64,000 nt of DNA, from assembly GCA_019671135.1 (NCBI GenBank), contig JAHRHY010000018.1:558001-622000 (forward strand), in the 5' to 3' direction. The position numbers were made by a program, and so were the translations under genes. Shown one piece after another: positions 44,300 through 55,700 of the stretch (position 1 is its first letter; every line of letters starts with the position of its first letter). This stretch comes from Linnemannia hyalina. Taxonomy: Eukaryota > Mortierellomycota > Mortierellomycetes > Mortierellales > Mortierellaceae. Under the pieces are notes generated by a model. The model did no database searches. It was not told the origin of the DNA and saw nothing but the letters and a program-made list of their open reading frames with translations.

Positions 44300-47200
44300 A
44301 TGGTGCCGCCTCCAGCTGCGGTCGGACCTCTTGGTGTCGATACCTCCGACGCCGAGGACCTCGACAAGACCCCTCGTCCCCTCAACCAAACCATCGGCCA
44401 TCGCTCCTCAAAAGATTCTCTCGACAAGACCCCTCGTGCTTTCAACCGGACCATCGGTCACCAGCCATCAATAGAAACCCTCGACAAAACTCCTCGCCCT
44501 CACAACCAGACTATCGGGCATCGGTCATCAAAAGAGTATGTCGACAAGACCCCTCGTCTCAACAACAAAACCATTAGCCATCGGTCCTCGACAGAAACTC
44601 TCAAGGTCCGGAGGGCAAATTCCTCCTCTGCTGCCGCCGCCCACATCACCATTAGCACCGCAACACCCTCGGCCGCAGACCCCAACAACCACAACAATAG
44701 CCATTATTACAATCAGCACAGACCCTCGACTTCTTCAGCTACCTCTCCAACATCCCCAACAACAAGATCAGCATCAAAAGCACCAGCAAAGATAGAAGAA
44801 TCATCAGAGGGCATCTCAAGTAAGTTTGGTTTGAGCAGGAAAAAAAAGCGACTGCAGCGAGAGGAGGAGGAGCGAGAGCAACAGCGGTTGAAGGAAGAAG
44901 CCAACGAGGCCATCCGACGCAAACACGGCGAGTACCATCCTCCAGGACACAGCCAAGGCCAGGTACATACACACCGGGTGCCACACCAACATGATCACCA
45001 ACACATCGAACGGTCGCGGTCTGCCAGCAGATTGAGCAACAGGCACCAGCAGGGTAGTGTCAGCTCCAGCAGAGTCGTCTCGCCCGAACCCAGATCCGCC
45101 TCGCGAGCCTCTACACGGTCCTCGGCATCGTCATTCTATACGAATTCGCGGAATGGCAGTTACGTTCATCATAACGGGAACGGGAACGGAAGCGGGAACG
45201 GGAACGGTAACGGACACAGGAATGGGCATGGTCACAGTCGTCCCACCAGTCCATTGGGCGAAATTGTTGCCATGCCCGCGGACTACTTCCACACCCACCC
45301 TCACATGAACGTTTTGGAGGGTCTTGACGCTGAGAGCATGCTGTCAGATCACTGGGACAGTAACAGCGACAACGACGATGAAAACCTGAGCCATTACACC
45401 AATCAAGGCGTCCGTGATGACCGTGATCGCGAAGAAGGAAGGGAATCAGAGGATCGTCAACGAAAGGCCTCCATCGACACCAGCAGCAGTTACAGGACCA
45501 ATGGCTCCACATCTATCGTCTGGCAGATTCCAGAACGGCCCCTTTCCCCGTCCTCCGTCGCCTCTTCTCGCCACTCTCAGTCAAGGAGCCATCATCATCA
45601 TCCTCACCATCAGTCGACAATGAATAGCATCTCCCAACAGATCCACCCAGACTCGAGCAAATCACACCACGTCTCGCTAGAAATGGATGAGATCGGTGGC
45701 GACGGCAAGCCAAACCACCAGTCTTGGCCATTGAACAACATGTCGACCACAGGAGTCGTCACCGGACTATCACCAGAATTCGATGGGCGTGGTGAGGATA
45801 TCATCCGGCCCCACTCCAGCATGAGTCGGTACACTGCAGGACGTGAAGGAGGAGGCCCCAAGTACAAGGACCCGCGTGTAGAACGGTACCTTCACCACGC
45901 CCGATCGACCTCCCCCGACAACTCCAACATCCACTCGTCCACATCGAACCATCGACCCCATTCGCGTCATTCGCGTCATCACCGCCACGATAGCAACAAT
46001 ACCAACATCTATTTCCAGCACCACGACGGAAGCGATCACAACAACACAGCCAGTTCTTCGACAGCAGCCACGGCCGCGGAACTCCTTCGAGCCAAGGCCG
46101 GGTCTCGAGCCACCAACTACCAACCCTACAACCACCGGAGTTCCAAGAATGGAAACGCTGATGCCTGGAGTGTTCATGACACGGTGGTCTCTACTGACGA
46201 ACACAACTACCTCGCACCCTTACCGCCCTTCCAGCAGGGGCCCGCCTATACCCGAGTACCCAAGCGCAAGTTTTGTAAATTCTTCTGTGGAGGATGTCGA
46301 TGGTGGGTGCTTTTGCTGATCATTCTCATTCCTGCCGGTCTCATTGCCGTCGCCACCGTAAGTTCGTTAACTATTCATTCAATGTTGCCATGCATGCTAT
46401 TTCACTTTTGTGTTGTTCGTGATATTGAATACATATCGGGGATTATGTAAAATTTAATTAACGTTTTATGAATGTGTGCGCAATAGGCCTTCTTATTGCA
46501 CTGGTTCCGTGTATGCATTGCAATTGACCCCAACACCGTTGAGCCCATTATCTATACCATTGACCCCGCCACCGTCCAAGGCATCTCCCTCGACTACCAA
46601 ACCCGCACCGTACGCCCATTTTTCATCCTTTTCTCCTTATGGCATGTTCCACAACCTCTTTACTTCAAGCACCCCTGACTTACGCATCTTTATTCTTCAA
46701 TGCTATTTGGATGCACGTCGTTAATAGAAAGGAGTCATTAATATTGTGGACTCGCCAAGTTTGACAGAGACAAGGGTGATCATGAAACTCAGTCGCCAAT
46801 TCTACAATATGAAGAATCGGCAGGATCTGACTGGGTTCAAGGTCTCGACACTCGACAATGGCTTCTCGAGCTTTGTCATGGACGTAAGTCTTTTCTTCAA
46901 TGTTTTTTTTTGTTAACTCTGTCCTTTGCGCGTTTGATTACTCACAGCATGTTATAATTTTTACCACTTCTAATAGGACGAGGCGAACAACCACCGAGAA
47001 TTCTTCATATCCTCGGTCCTCTGCTCGGACTCCATTCTCACCATCGAGATGCCCCGCCCTAAACCCCTCTCCTCATCCTCATCCTCATCCTCCTCCGCCA
47101 ACTACACCCACGAAATAGGACTGGATATCCTGCTGGACCAGCAAGACGTCCTCATCAACCTGGACCAAACCCTACACAGGAACGCGACCTACAAGTTCCG

Positions 47201-47861
47201 CGGCGTCTCAAACCGCAACATGGTTGTCCAATCCCTCAACATCAATGCGCTTTCGATTTCGTACACGTCGAATTCCGGTTCTCCGGCGAGTGTGGTGCTA
47301 CAGTCCGTTATTGTGAGGGATCAATTGGCAGTTATGAGCGTAAGTGGGGATATCAATGCCACCGTTGGCTTTGATGCCGTCTCTTCCAGTGCTTCATCTT
47401 CTTCTGGTTCAGGAGGAGGAGGAGGATCGACGACACCGACGACAGTGAATTTGAACACATTGGACGGCCAGATTCGGTTGGACATCAGTAATGGATGGAA
47501 CCAATCCTCGACCTTCCAGATTGACTCACCCGATATCCAGCTGTCCAAGGCCGGGGGCATCATCTTGCCCTTTGGTGTATCCCATAACCAGACGGACGTC
47601 AACGTGAATGGACTCAAGGCTTCTGAGGGCCAGCATTCCTTGACGGGGTCGTTCCAACCCCAAGGTGGAGCATCTGCGTCAGCACCTCCCCGTGTTACTG
47701 GTACGGTCACCAAGTCTTCTTCGGCTACACCAACGGTGACGATGACGGCTCCTGCGGCAACGATGTCTCCGGGGGGTTCTGCCCTGGGTGCTGGTGGATC
47801 CTCGATCCCGGCACAGTTGATGATCCAAGCCAACAAGAACGTCGCTATTAACTTTCCCTAG
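44300..47861 (+). CDS. Large single-pass membrane protein with 20-residue tandem repeats
   Basis: Exons 44300-46357, 46487-46609, 46728-46883 and 46977-47861, all phase 0; 1073 residues. I do not recognise the family. Residues 21-100 are four 20-residue repeats starting L-D-K-T-P-R. Then comes a long Ser/Asn/His-rich region with basic patches. A basic Cys cluster (R-K-F-C-K-F-F-C-G-G-C-R-W-W) precedes one membrane segment (V-L-L-L-I-I-L-I-P-A-G-L-I-A-V-A-T, about 670-690). The roughly 385-residue part after it has a V-x-I-D-P-x-T-V region and N-x-T/S sites and looks beta-rich. Topology is inferred as N-in, C-out. The Cys cluster may be palmitoylated. Confidence 0.75.
44360..44599 (+). repeat. 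Four tandem 60-bp coding repeats (20 aa each)
   Basis: Units start at 44360, 44420, 44480 and 44540. The consensus protein unit is (L/V)-D-K-T-P-R-x-x-N-x-T-I-x-H-x-S-S-x-E-x. Units differ by several residues, so the array is not a recent perfect expansion. Confidence 0.9.
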
Positions 47862-48271
47862 GGATTTCACCCCCCGCCCCCCTTTCCTCCCCTGCTTTAT
47901 TTTTTCTTCATTCATTCATCTCTCACTCATTTTGCCCATATTTGTTTTACCCTTCACACACCAAAAATACCCATCATCCTCAATCCATTGTACTTGTACC
48001 CTTGTTCTCTTCAACGTTTCACCAAATAAGAAAAAAAGAGAGTATATAAATATTCATAACATATTTTTGTTTTATTATTCATGATGCTCGAGAGCGTTAC
48101 TGTTTGCGTTTTTGGTTTTGTTTTCGTTTCTTACAAGGTGGCATCGTTTTCAAAATATTTTTGTCGTAAATTGGGGTGAGGAGGAGGAGGAGGAGGAGGA
48201 GGAGGAGGAGGAGGAGGAGAAAGGGTGGAAATGGGAAAGGGATCGGGAGAAGAGTTAGGGGGTAAGTAGTT
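47862..48271. other. Convergent 3' region
   Basis: Both flanking genes end here. A (GGA)n microsatellite at 48178-48219 lies in the 3' UTR of the minus-strand gene. A minus-strand AATAAA (TTTATT at about 48069) may be its poly(A) signal. Confidence 0.5.
48178..48219. repeat. (GAG)n microsatellite, about 14 units
   Basis: There are 42 bases of uninterrupted GAG repeat, about 50 bp beyond the stop of the 864-aa gene. Confidence 0.95.
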
Positions 48272-51087
48272 TTACATAGCTTCTTGGGTGATGGTAGGGT
48301 TGCGCTTACGACGGGGTCGATTGATTGCCGTCTTGCTGACCAACAACTCGCCTGTCCTCTTTGACGTGTCCAACGCCTCCGTCTAAGATGAAACCAAAAA
48401 CATACAAAGGTGGATGGTAAGTTAAGTTTTCCTGATGGCGATTCCTGTCGATTAGTCGAATACACAAAAAGCAATATAACAATTACCGAGAGAGTTGGTC
48501 GGTGAGTGCTAGCTTCAACATCCTTCTGGTCTGGTACCTGTTCCAAGAGCTTAGCTCCCTTGTCACTACTTGACGTAGTGGTCGTAGAAACAAAACTGCT
48601 CTGAGAGGGCGTAGACAACAGGATCTTTGTCTTTTGCAGCGGCTGTGCTGACGTCGACGGAGAAGCAGACGCAACACTGGCGCCCTTCGAATGTCCAAAC
48701 GACCTACTGCTACCAGTACCATTCGAAGTCGCCACAGTCCTTCCACGTCGCCTTCCAATGCTTCCACCAGCAACATCCAAATTAGAACCTGAGGAAGCCA
48801 CTCCACCATTGACCAGCAGTTGATGGAGTTCCGAGGGTGTAGGAGGTGGTGGGAGAGCGGGAAGGGGTCTCAACAACTCTTCAGCAGTAGGGGCCACTTT
48901 AGGCTTGGGCATTTCTGCGTGCGCCGTACTGCGTGCCTCCAAGAAGAGTCGGATCCGTTCGGCCTCTGAGGTCAGTTCCTTGGCTTCTTCGACCTTGGTA
49001 TCCCACGATGAGACCAGGTTGCGGATGTGGGCTGATGTGACGGCACGCTTGCGCGGTTTGCCCAGGACAATGGGCGGCAATGGCTCGGCTGCCTTTCGCG
49101 CTTCTTCCTCCTAATTAGCAGTAATCAGTTAGTCAATTGCAAAGCCAATTTCAAACAAAAAAAAGCGAGTATAGAAACCAGTCTCAAGAACATGAAACAA
49201 AAAAAATCGAGCAGTGCTTATTGTTACCTCGCGCTCTTGCTCGCGCTCGTCTAGGACGCTTCCCTTGCCTGCAAGCTTGCGTCCCAAGATGTGCTCGACC
49301 TGATCCGCCAATCGCTTCGGGATCGCAACAGGCTCGACATGGTTCCGATCGCCTCGTCGCTTTCCGCCCACCAAGACTGACACAGGCACCGAAGTCTGTG
49401 ATGTCGCCGTCGCAGTCTTGGATCGAGGTCTTGTCGAAGTCCCTGCGCTGAGTGAAGAGGACGCCGAAGAACCGGCCGAAGACGATCTTCCTGCTTTAGG
49501 GTCATCATCTTCATCGTCCGAGACAAGGACGGCCTGGATCTTCTTCACCTGCCGCAAGTTTGCGGTGATAGGGATCTTGGCCAGTTCCTCGGCTTTCCGT
49601 TTTTCCGCCTCTTGCTGCAAGATGCGGGCCTGGACCAGGTTGGTCGGGATATTGGGGGTCTGCAGCTGGCGAAGGGTCGGGTTGATCACACTCATAGGGT
49701 GATGATTATGGGAGGTCATCCCGGCAGCGGGAAGGCCAGGGACAGGAGGAGTCGGGTGGCGGGTTGGGACAAATGGTGAAGAGATCAAGGGGGAGCTTGG
49801 ACTGTTGGTGGTCGTATGACGACGGGCTGACATTGAGGGGCGGTCAAATACAGAGAGGGAGGCAGGCTGCGTCTTTCCCGTTGTTGTATTTAAAGAAGGG
49901 GATGCCAATGAAGGTGACAGAGGCGGAAGGGCCGAGGTCAAAGGAGAACGAGTGGTCGTCCCTGTCGTCGTCGTTGTTTTTGTTGGAGTCGTCGTCGTGG
50001 ATAACGTGGAAAGTCTCTCCTCACTGGCGCTGGCGGTCTTGACGGTTTCAATTGGTCGGATATCCTCAAATGCCTTCATAAACGCAGGCTGAACAGGTGA
50101 ATCCAAGGAAGGCGTGGTGGTCGAGGTTGAAGATAGGGGCGAAGGGGTGGATGAAGACGACGACGACGAAGAAGGGGAAGGAGTGGAGGTGAACTGACTA
50201 GGGATCAAGGAAACTCCTCCATTCCTCCGTCTGCTTGACCTCTTCTCTGCTGTTGTTGTTGTCGTCGATTCTGTCGTGGCAAAGTCTAGTGTGGGTATAC
50301 TTTCCAACATTGCTACCTTTGCAGCGGGTGGTGTGGTTGTGGCAGTTGTCGATGGTGTTGTTTCCTGCTGCTGCTGCTGCTGTTCCTGGATAGATTCTCT
50401 CTTTTTCTGCCTCCGTCGCCCCTCCCTCTCCTCCCTCTCCTCACTCTCCTTCTGTTCCTCCTCCTTGCTCTCTCCGTCATTTCGATCCTGTCCGCCCACA
50501 GCCATGGCAGTAGCAGCAGAAGATGACTGAATAGTCAAAGAAGGGGAAGAAGAGGGAGGCTGTGACAGCTGAAGTTTGGTCATACCAGCTCTCGCTTCAC
50601 GTTTCTGCGGTGCTGGGATGGGCTGAGTCCCAGGAGGGGCCATCTTGTTGCAACTCAACGACGGGTCCTCCCTCGCAGCAATCATGGCCTTGATCCCCAC
50701 CGCCTTCCCTCCACTCCCTCCCATAGAATGCGCAGGGCTAGTTGGTAAAGAGGAGGGTGAAGGGGCTGGGATATGATTAGGGGAATAGGGAGAAGAAGGC
50801 GAACTAGTAGGGGAGGGGAAGGAGGCAGAGCGAGAGGAAGGATTGATGGCCCAGGGGTGAGAGATCTTGTTGGGCTGCTTCTGGGGTTTGTTGTTGGTCC
50901 CGGCGACCTTTTGTTTGAGGAGGAGGGCGGTTTGCTTGATCTTTGAGAGGCCAGTTAGTGGTTCTGCTGGAGTTGAGGGTGTTGGTGCTTGGAGTGGGAT
51001 TGAGGGTGTATCTGTGATGGTTATAGAGGAGGGTGTCGGTGTGGCAGGAGAGCCGATCACCTGGGTAGGGTCTCGATCTCTGTTCAT
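48272..51087 (-). CDS. Uncharacterised 864-aa Ser/Thr/Pro-rich protein
   Basis: Exons 51087-49228, 49110-48487 and 48382-48272, all phase 0. I do not recognise the family. Most of exon 1 is low-complexity Ser/Thr/Pro sequence, with a charged Glu/Arg/Lys block followed by Q6. More conserved-looking parts are at the C-terminal side: I-P-I-T-A-N-L-R-Q-V-K-K-I-Q, an acidic D-D-E-D-D-D, I-P-K-R-L-A-D-Q-V-E-H-I-L-G-R-K-L, and K-P-R-K-R-A-V-T-S-A-H-I-R-N-L-V-S-S-W. The last exon ends with a basic R-P-R-R-K-R-N. Basic clusters suggest a nuclear or cytoplasmic scaffold protein. No signal peptide or membrane segment is seen. Confidence 0.7.
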
Positions 51088-52771
51088 GTGTAGGGGTATA
51101 GTGTGTGGTGAATGAGAGCAGGGAGTGAATGAAGGAGGGTATTGGGATTAGTTGAAGGAGGGAATGAAAGTGAGATGAAGGAGAAAAAAAAAGAATGAAG
51201 AAAGAGAAGAAAGAATTAGAAAACGAAGAAGAAAGACAGGAAGACAAGTTGGGGGCAACTGAATCGTATATCTGCGTACATGCAATTGAGCTGACACTTT
51301 TTTTTTTTTTTTTTTGATGTGTGCACCGTTGGATTCGAGACAGCCCTGGCATACACCATTGTACGACTGCACTCCATCGTCCAAACAACAAGAACAAAAG
51401 GCAATCAATAAGCCTAGTGCATGCAACCATTAACCATACAGGACAACCACAGCGGAGAGACCGATCCAGCGCCCATCCACATTACACCGTGGTACTCCAT
51501 GCAGAAAAAACAAAACAAAACAAAACAAAACAAAGAAATCTCAATGGTGCCCATGGTCCAATGCGGCAGACAAATTTATTCTCCTCTCCATTTTTTTTTT
51601 CTATTTTTTCACCATCCGCTCAACCTTCATTTTTTCTGCTCTTTCTTTAGGATTCTCATGTTTGTTGAGGCGTCGAGGCAAAGGAGGAATGCCGCCTGGA
51701 ATGCTCTCCTTCCTCTCTCTCCCCCCTTTTCTCTGTCTTCAACACCACCCCTCCTCCGTCAATCTCTTCTCTCCATCTCTCGCTTTTTTTTATTTTTTTT
51801 TTACCTCAATAGTTTCGAGCGCGCTCTCAATCCTTAGACCACCAAGGACCAAAAGTATGCATGCATCAATGTTAGCTTTATCCTGTCCCATGTGGTCTAT
51901 TTCTTTGTCCTCCCCTTTCTCTTTTCTCTTTCTCCCCCTATTGTCCTGCTGGGTTTGCTGTCAACACAACCAACCCCCTTGTTTTTTCCTGACCACGCTT
52001 TTAGTCAATGACCCTATTTTGAGAGGAATCGTGCACATATTTGTCCTGATTCCATCCCACCCTCCTTCTCCGTCAAATTTCCTCTCTCTCTCTTTCACTC
52101 TCTCTCTCTCTCTTCTTTAATCCTTTCTACCCCCCAACTACTTTCCTCATTGCTTCGTTCAGTGCAATTGCCTTTCTGTCCATTCGAACTGCAAATAGAG
52201 TAAAAGAGAGACAGAGAAGTGAATGTTGCGCATTTTTTTTTCTCTTTCCCTTCGACTGCGACCGTTGAATGGCACAGGAAAAGTTACCAGTGATGGGATC
52301 GACCACCTCCTGTTTGACCGTCAATTTTCTTAAGGGTGAATTCTCATTTTTTCATTTACTCTTGATTTCTTCTTTCCTTGATTGAAGAAAGGAGACTTTT
52401 GTCTCAAAGTCTCTGAAAGTAGCAGCGATAAACTTTGGCAACTGACAGCTTGTCTTTTTTTTATTTTTTTCCTTCTTGTCTTGTAATTTGCTTTCTCTTT
52501 GTCTTTTGTTTTTGGTTTCTTGTTTTTCGCGTTTTTTTTTTTTGTTCTTTGCTTCTTTCTCAGTGATTGTTGACAATTGAGGGCTTTACCTTTCTCTTTT
52601 CCTTCCGTATTTACAAGGACTACTAAAACGACATGCTTTTTTCTTTATTATTGTAGTATTGGTAGGTTAATTGACTGCAACTTGCAGGTATTACTGGCAA
52701 GGAGAAGATGTGTAAAAAAAGAAATATAAATTAGAAATAGTAAAAAAAAAAACTCGTCCAACATCCTTCTA
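51088..52771. other. 1.7 kb intergenic, pyrimidine-rich
   Basis: The first part is the promoter of the 864-aa gene (a 17-T run at 51299-51315). The middle and right parts (51580-52130) are C/T-rich on the plus strand, including a CTCTCT tract near 52080-52114, and the far end is the 3' UTR of the PH gene. Frames here reflect composition only. Confidence 0.5.
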
Positions 52772-55700
52772 TTAGGTTGCAGCGGTCAAAGGCTCGGGAG
52801 TATGTTGCTGCTGCTGCTGCTGCGAAGAGGAAGATTCATGGTGATGATTCCAGAGACCTCCAAACAGCCTCCTGTTCCAACTCGCCCTTTGCTGCTGGCG
52901 TGTTGCAGTCTGTGCGCTGGGCGAAGTCACAAGTCGAGGAAGACCACGCGTCGATGTAGGTGTCTCTAGACCCGAATGACCCTCACTCCGCCTTCCACCA
53001 GCAGGAGGATGACCTCCTTCATCATCCGTCGCAATAACACTGACCATAGCTGGACCGTCCGCAACAGCATCCGTCATATTATGGTCATGGTGGTGGTGAC
53101 CCCGGTGTCTGTGGCTGCGACTGTGGCTGTGATGATGATGACAGGTGCCACCACACCGATGCCCAGCCGATCTCCTAAGCCTCACTGACCCTTGCGCCGC
53201 AACCGCCGCTGCAGTCATGGAAGCCGCAGAAGAAGGATACGCCTCAACATCCGTGGCCTGACCGTCATCCTCATCATCCTCACTGTCATCTTCCTCATCA
53301 ACCTCATTCTCATCCGTCGAAGGTGAGGAGCCCGAGTTCAATTCCGGCGTATGACCCAGAGCATGGAGAACATTCCGTAGTACCGCCTCGTCACTCAACG
53401 CGTTGTTGCTTCGTCGATCCCTCCTCCTTCTTTCTTGGTCTGAAGAATTCCGCTCTGACCGTGTTGTTGTCGTTGTCGTCGCCAAGAGTCCACCACTTCT
53501 CGATCGTCGAACTCGACGCTCAGAACCTGCGCCTGCATCCACTTCAGTGCTGCTACGAGGAGAAGCAACCATCGGCACCACAGACGCACGACGCTGCTGC
53601 TGCTGTGCCAACAATGGCGGAACTGGCGGCAGTGGCTGAGGAGTTTGTTGATGGTTCCGTGCAGAGACATTCGACCCAGCACCGCTCGACTGTGCATTCG
53701 ACGACGCCGCAGATCGACTGCTCTGTTGCTGATGTTGGGACTGTGGCGGAGCTCGAGGCAAGGTATAAAACTTTGGCATAGACCTATCCTCAAGACTGGT
53801 CGCAATGTTGGCAGCGGCCTGCAAGTGCTCCAACCAGGTCAAGGCATCAACCCTGTCCTTGCACTCGATCAAAACAGTACGATCGCAGGCTCGGATTCGG
53901 ATCACGTTGGGTCGTTGCTTGTAGTCGGTCGCAATCTCACATTTCGCAAGTTGGAGACTGATGTTGCGGACATGGAGTCGGGGCACGTCTTCCATATCGA
54001 CAGCGTATAACCTTAACGCCGTACCGCGAAGATGAGCAAACGTCCTCCTATTCATGTCAGATAATACACCAAACCATAGTCAGTACTTCCTTCGTGTTAC
54101 ATTAAAAACAACAACAACAGCCAAACGATGTGTCGACTTACTTCCAAGGACGGCGATAAGGTCGCCAGTTGCCAACAAGCTCCGTCTTGCGATTAACACA
54201 ACCCTCTCGGAAGACCGAGCACGTGTACCGGGGTAGAGCTTCTTGACCTAGCTCGGGGCGGGGCACAATCTTGGGCCAACCCTTGTACTTGATTTCGGCC
54301 TCCCAGTAAGAAGGAGGCTGCGACAATGCCAGACTAGAGACGGGGATCTTGCCATCCGCTGACAATGACCTCGGTGACAGGATAGTGTCGCTACCCACAA
54401 CAACAGCCGGACCGAAAAACGAATCGGGTCTCATGGAGACTCCCGAGTCCGATGAGCTCATCTCTAGACTCTCACGACCGTCTTCTTGGGCAAGTTCTCC
54501 TTGCAGATGTGCATTGTGGGCCAGGGCTGGGAAGAATGAAAGGGAATCTGAACTTCGGAGACTCTCGCTGGCCATAGACCGCCTTGGCTGGTTGTTAGAG
54601 GCGTCCTCGGAACCTGATTGGAAACAGGGAGGATCCGACGACTCTGAAATTCGTCGCGTAGGTTCGCTCACGACTTCATCTGCATAGAAGAACAGCTGTT
54701 GTTGGTAGAGAGGGTGGATCTGCTGTTGCTGGCTCAGAGGTGTCAAGAGCAGGCGCTGTTGTTGCAGGTACGGGTCGACATCTCCACTCAACGGAAGTGC
54801 TGATGCTGCTGCAGAGTTGTCCCGGTCCCTGAGAGGTGCGCTGTCGGTATCCTGCGCATGCTGATGATGGTCATTTCCTGAAGGAAGAATGGACGTCAAC
54901 AGACGACCCCACATGGACGTCAAGTGAGGCTGTACTCCCAAGGACACATGACGACGAGATGTAGTTGCTGAGCTCCGTCGCTGATGCGCCTCCGTAGAAG
55001 TAGCCGCCGCCGCTTGATCGTCGCTCATAGAAGCCCTAGTGGGCGACGTTGCTCCTCCTGTTTGGCCACTACCCTGATGAGAGTTCTCCACGACGACCCA
55101 TCCAGGTGAGAACCGCTCCAGCTCTCCGGCGTGTGACCGTCGACGGAACGAGGAACTTCTCCGGTTCTGGCGGTTTTGAAGATGCTGGTAGTGCGGCGGG
55201 ATAGGATCTGGTGGTCCAACAGGGCGAGGGATATCACATGACGACGTTCGTTCTGCCCGATCCTGACCCTCTGACCTTGACCCTGCTGCCTGCGAGGAAG
55301 AGCCGCCATCGACTGATGCCCTCGAAGCTGGGTTAGCACCAGATCCACTCTGCAACGAGGAAGTACCAGAAGCCGATGATGAAGACGTTGTAAAAGGAAA
55401 GTTGAACGAGCGCTGTTTCAAGAGTCGAGGGAAATGAAGTCGAGAATGGTGCTGGGGTTGGGGCTGAGCTCGATGGGTGTCCTGTGTCTGTCGTGGTCTG
55501 GGTGGTGGTGGCATCCACATCTCAAACTCCCGTTTTGGTTCAGATGGCGCCGTGACAGTGGTTGCTCCTGTTGGCGAGGGTGTAGCTGTCGTTCGCGTAG
55601 TCTCTGCAAGCGTTTGTGTTTGCGGCTCTGATTCAGCGACCGACTCAGTTGGGGTGCTTTCATCGGCAGAGGTATCGACTGATGTGCTGGAAGGGGCCAG

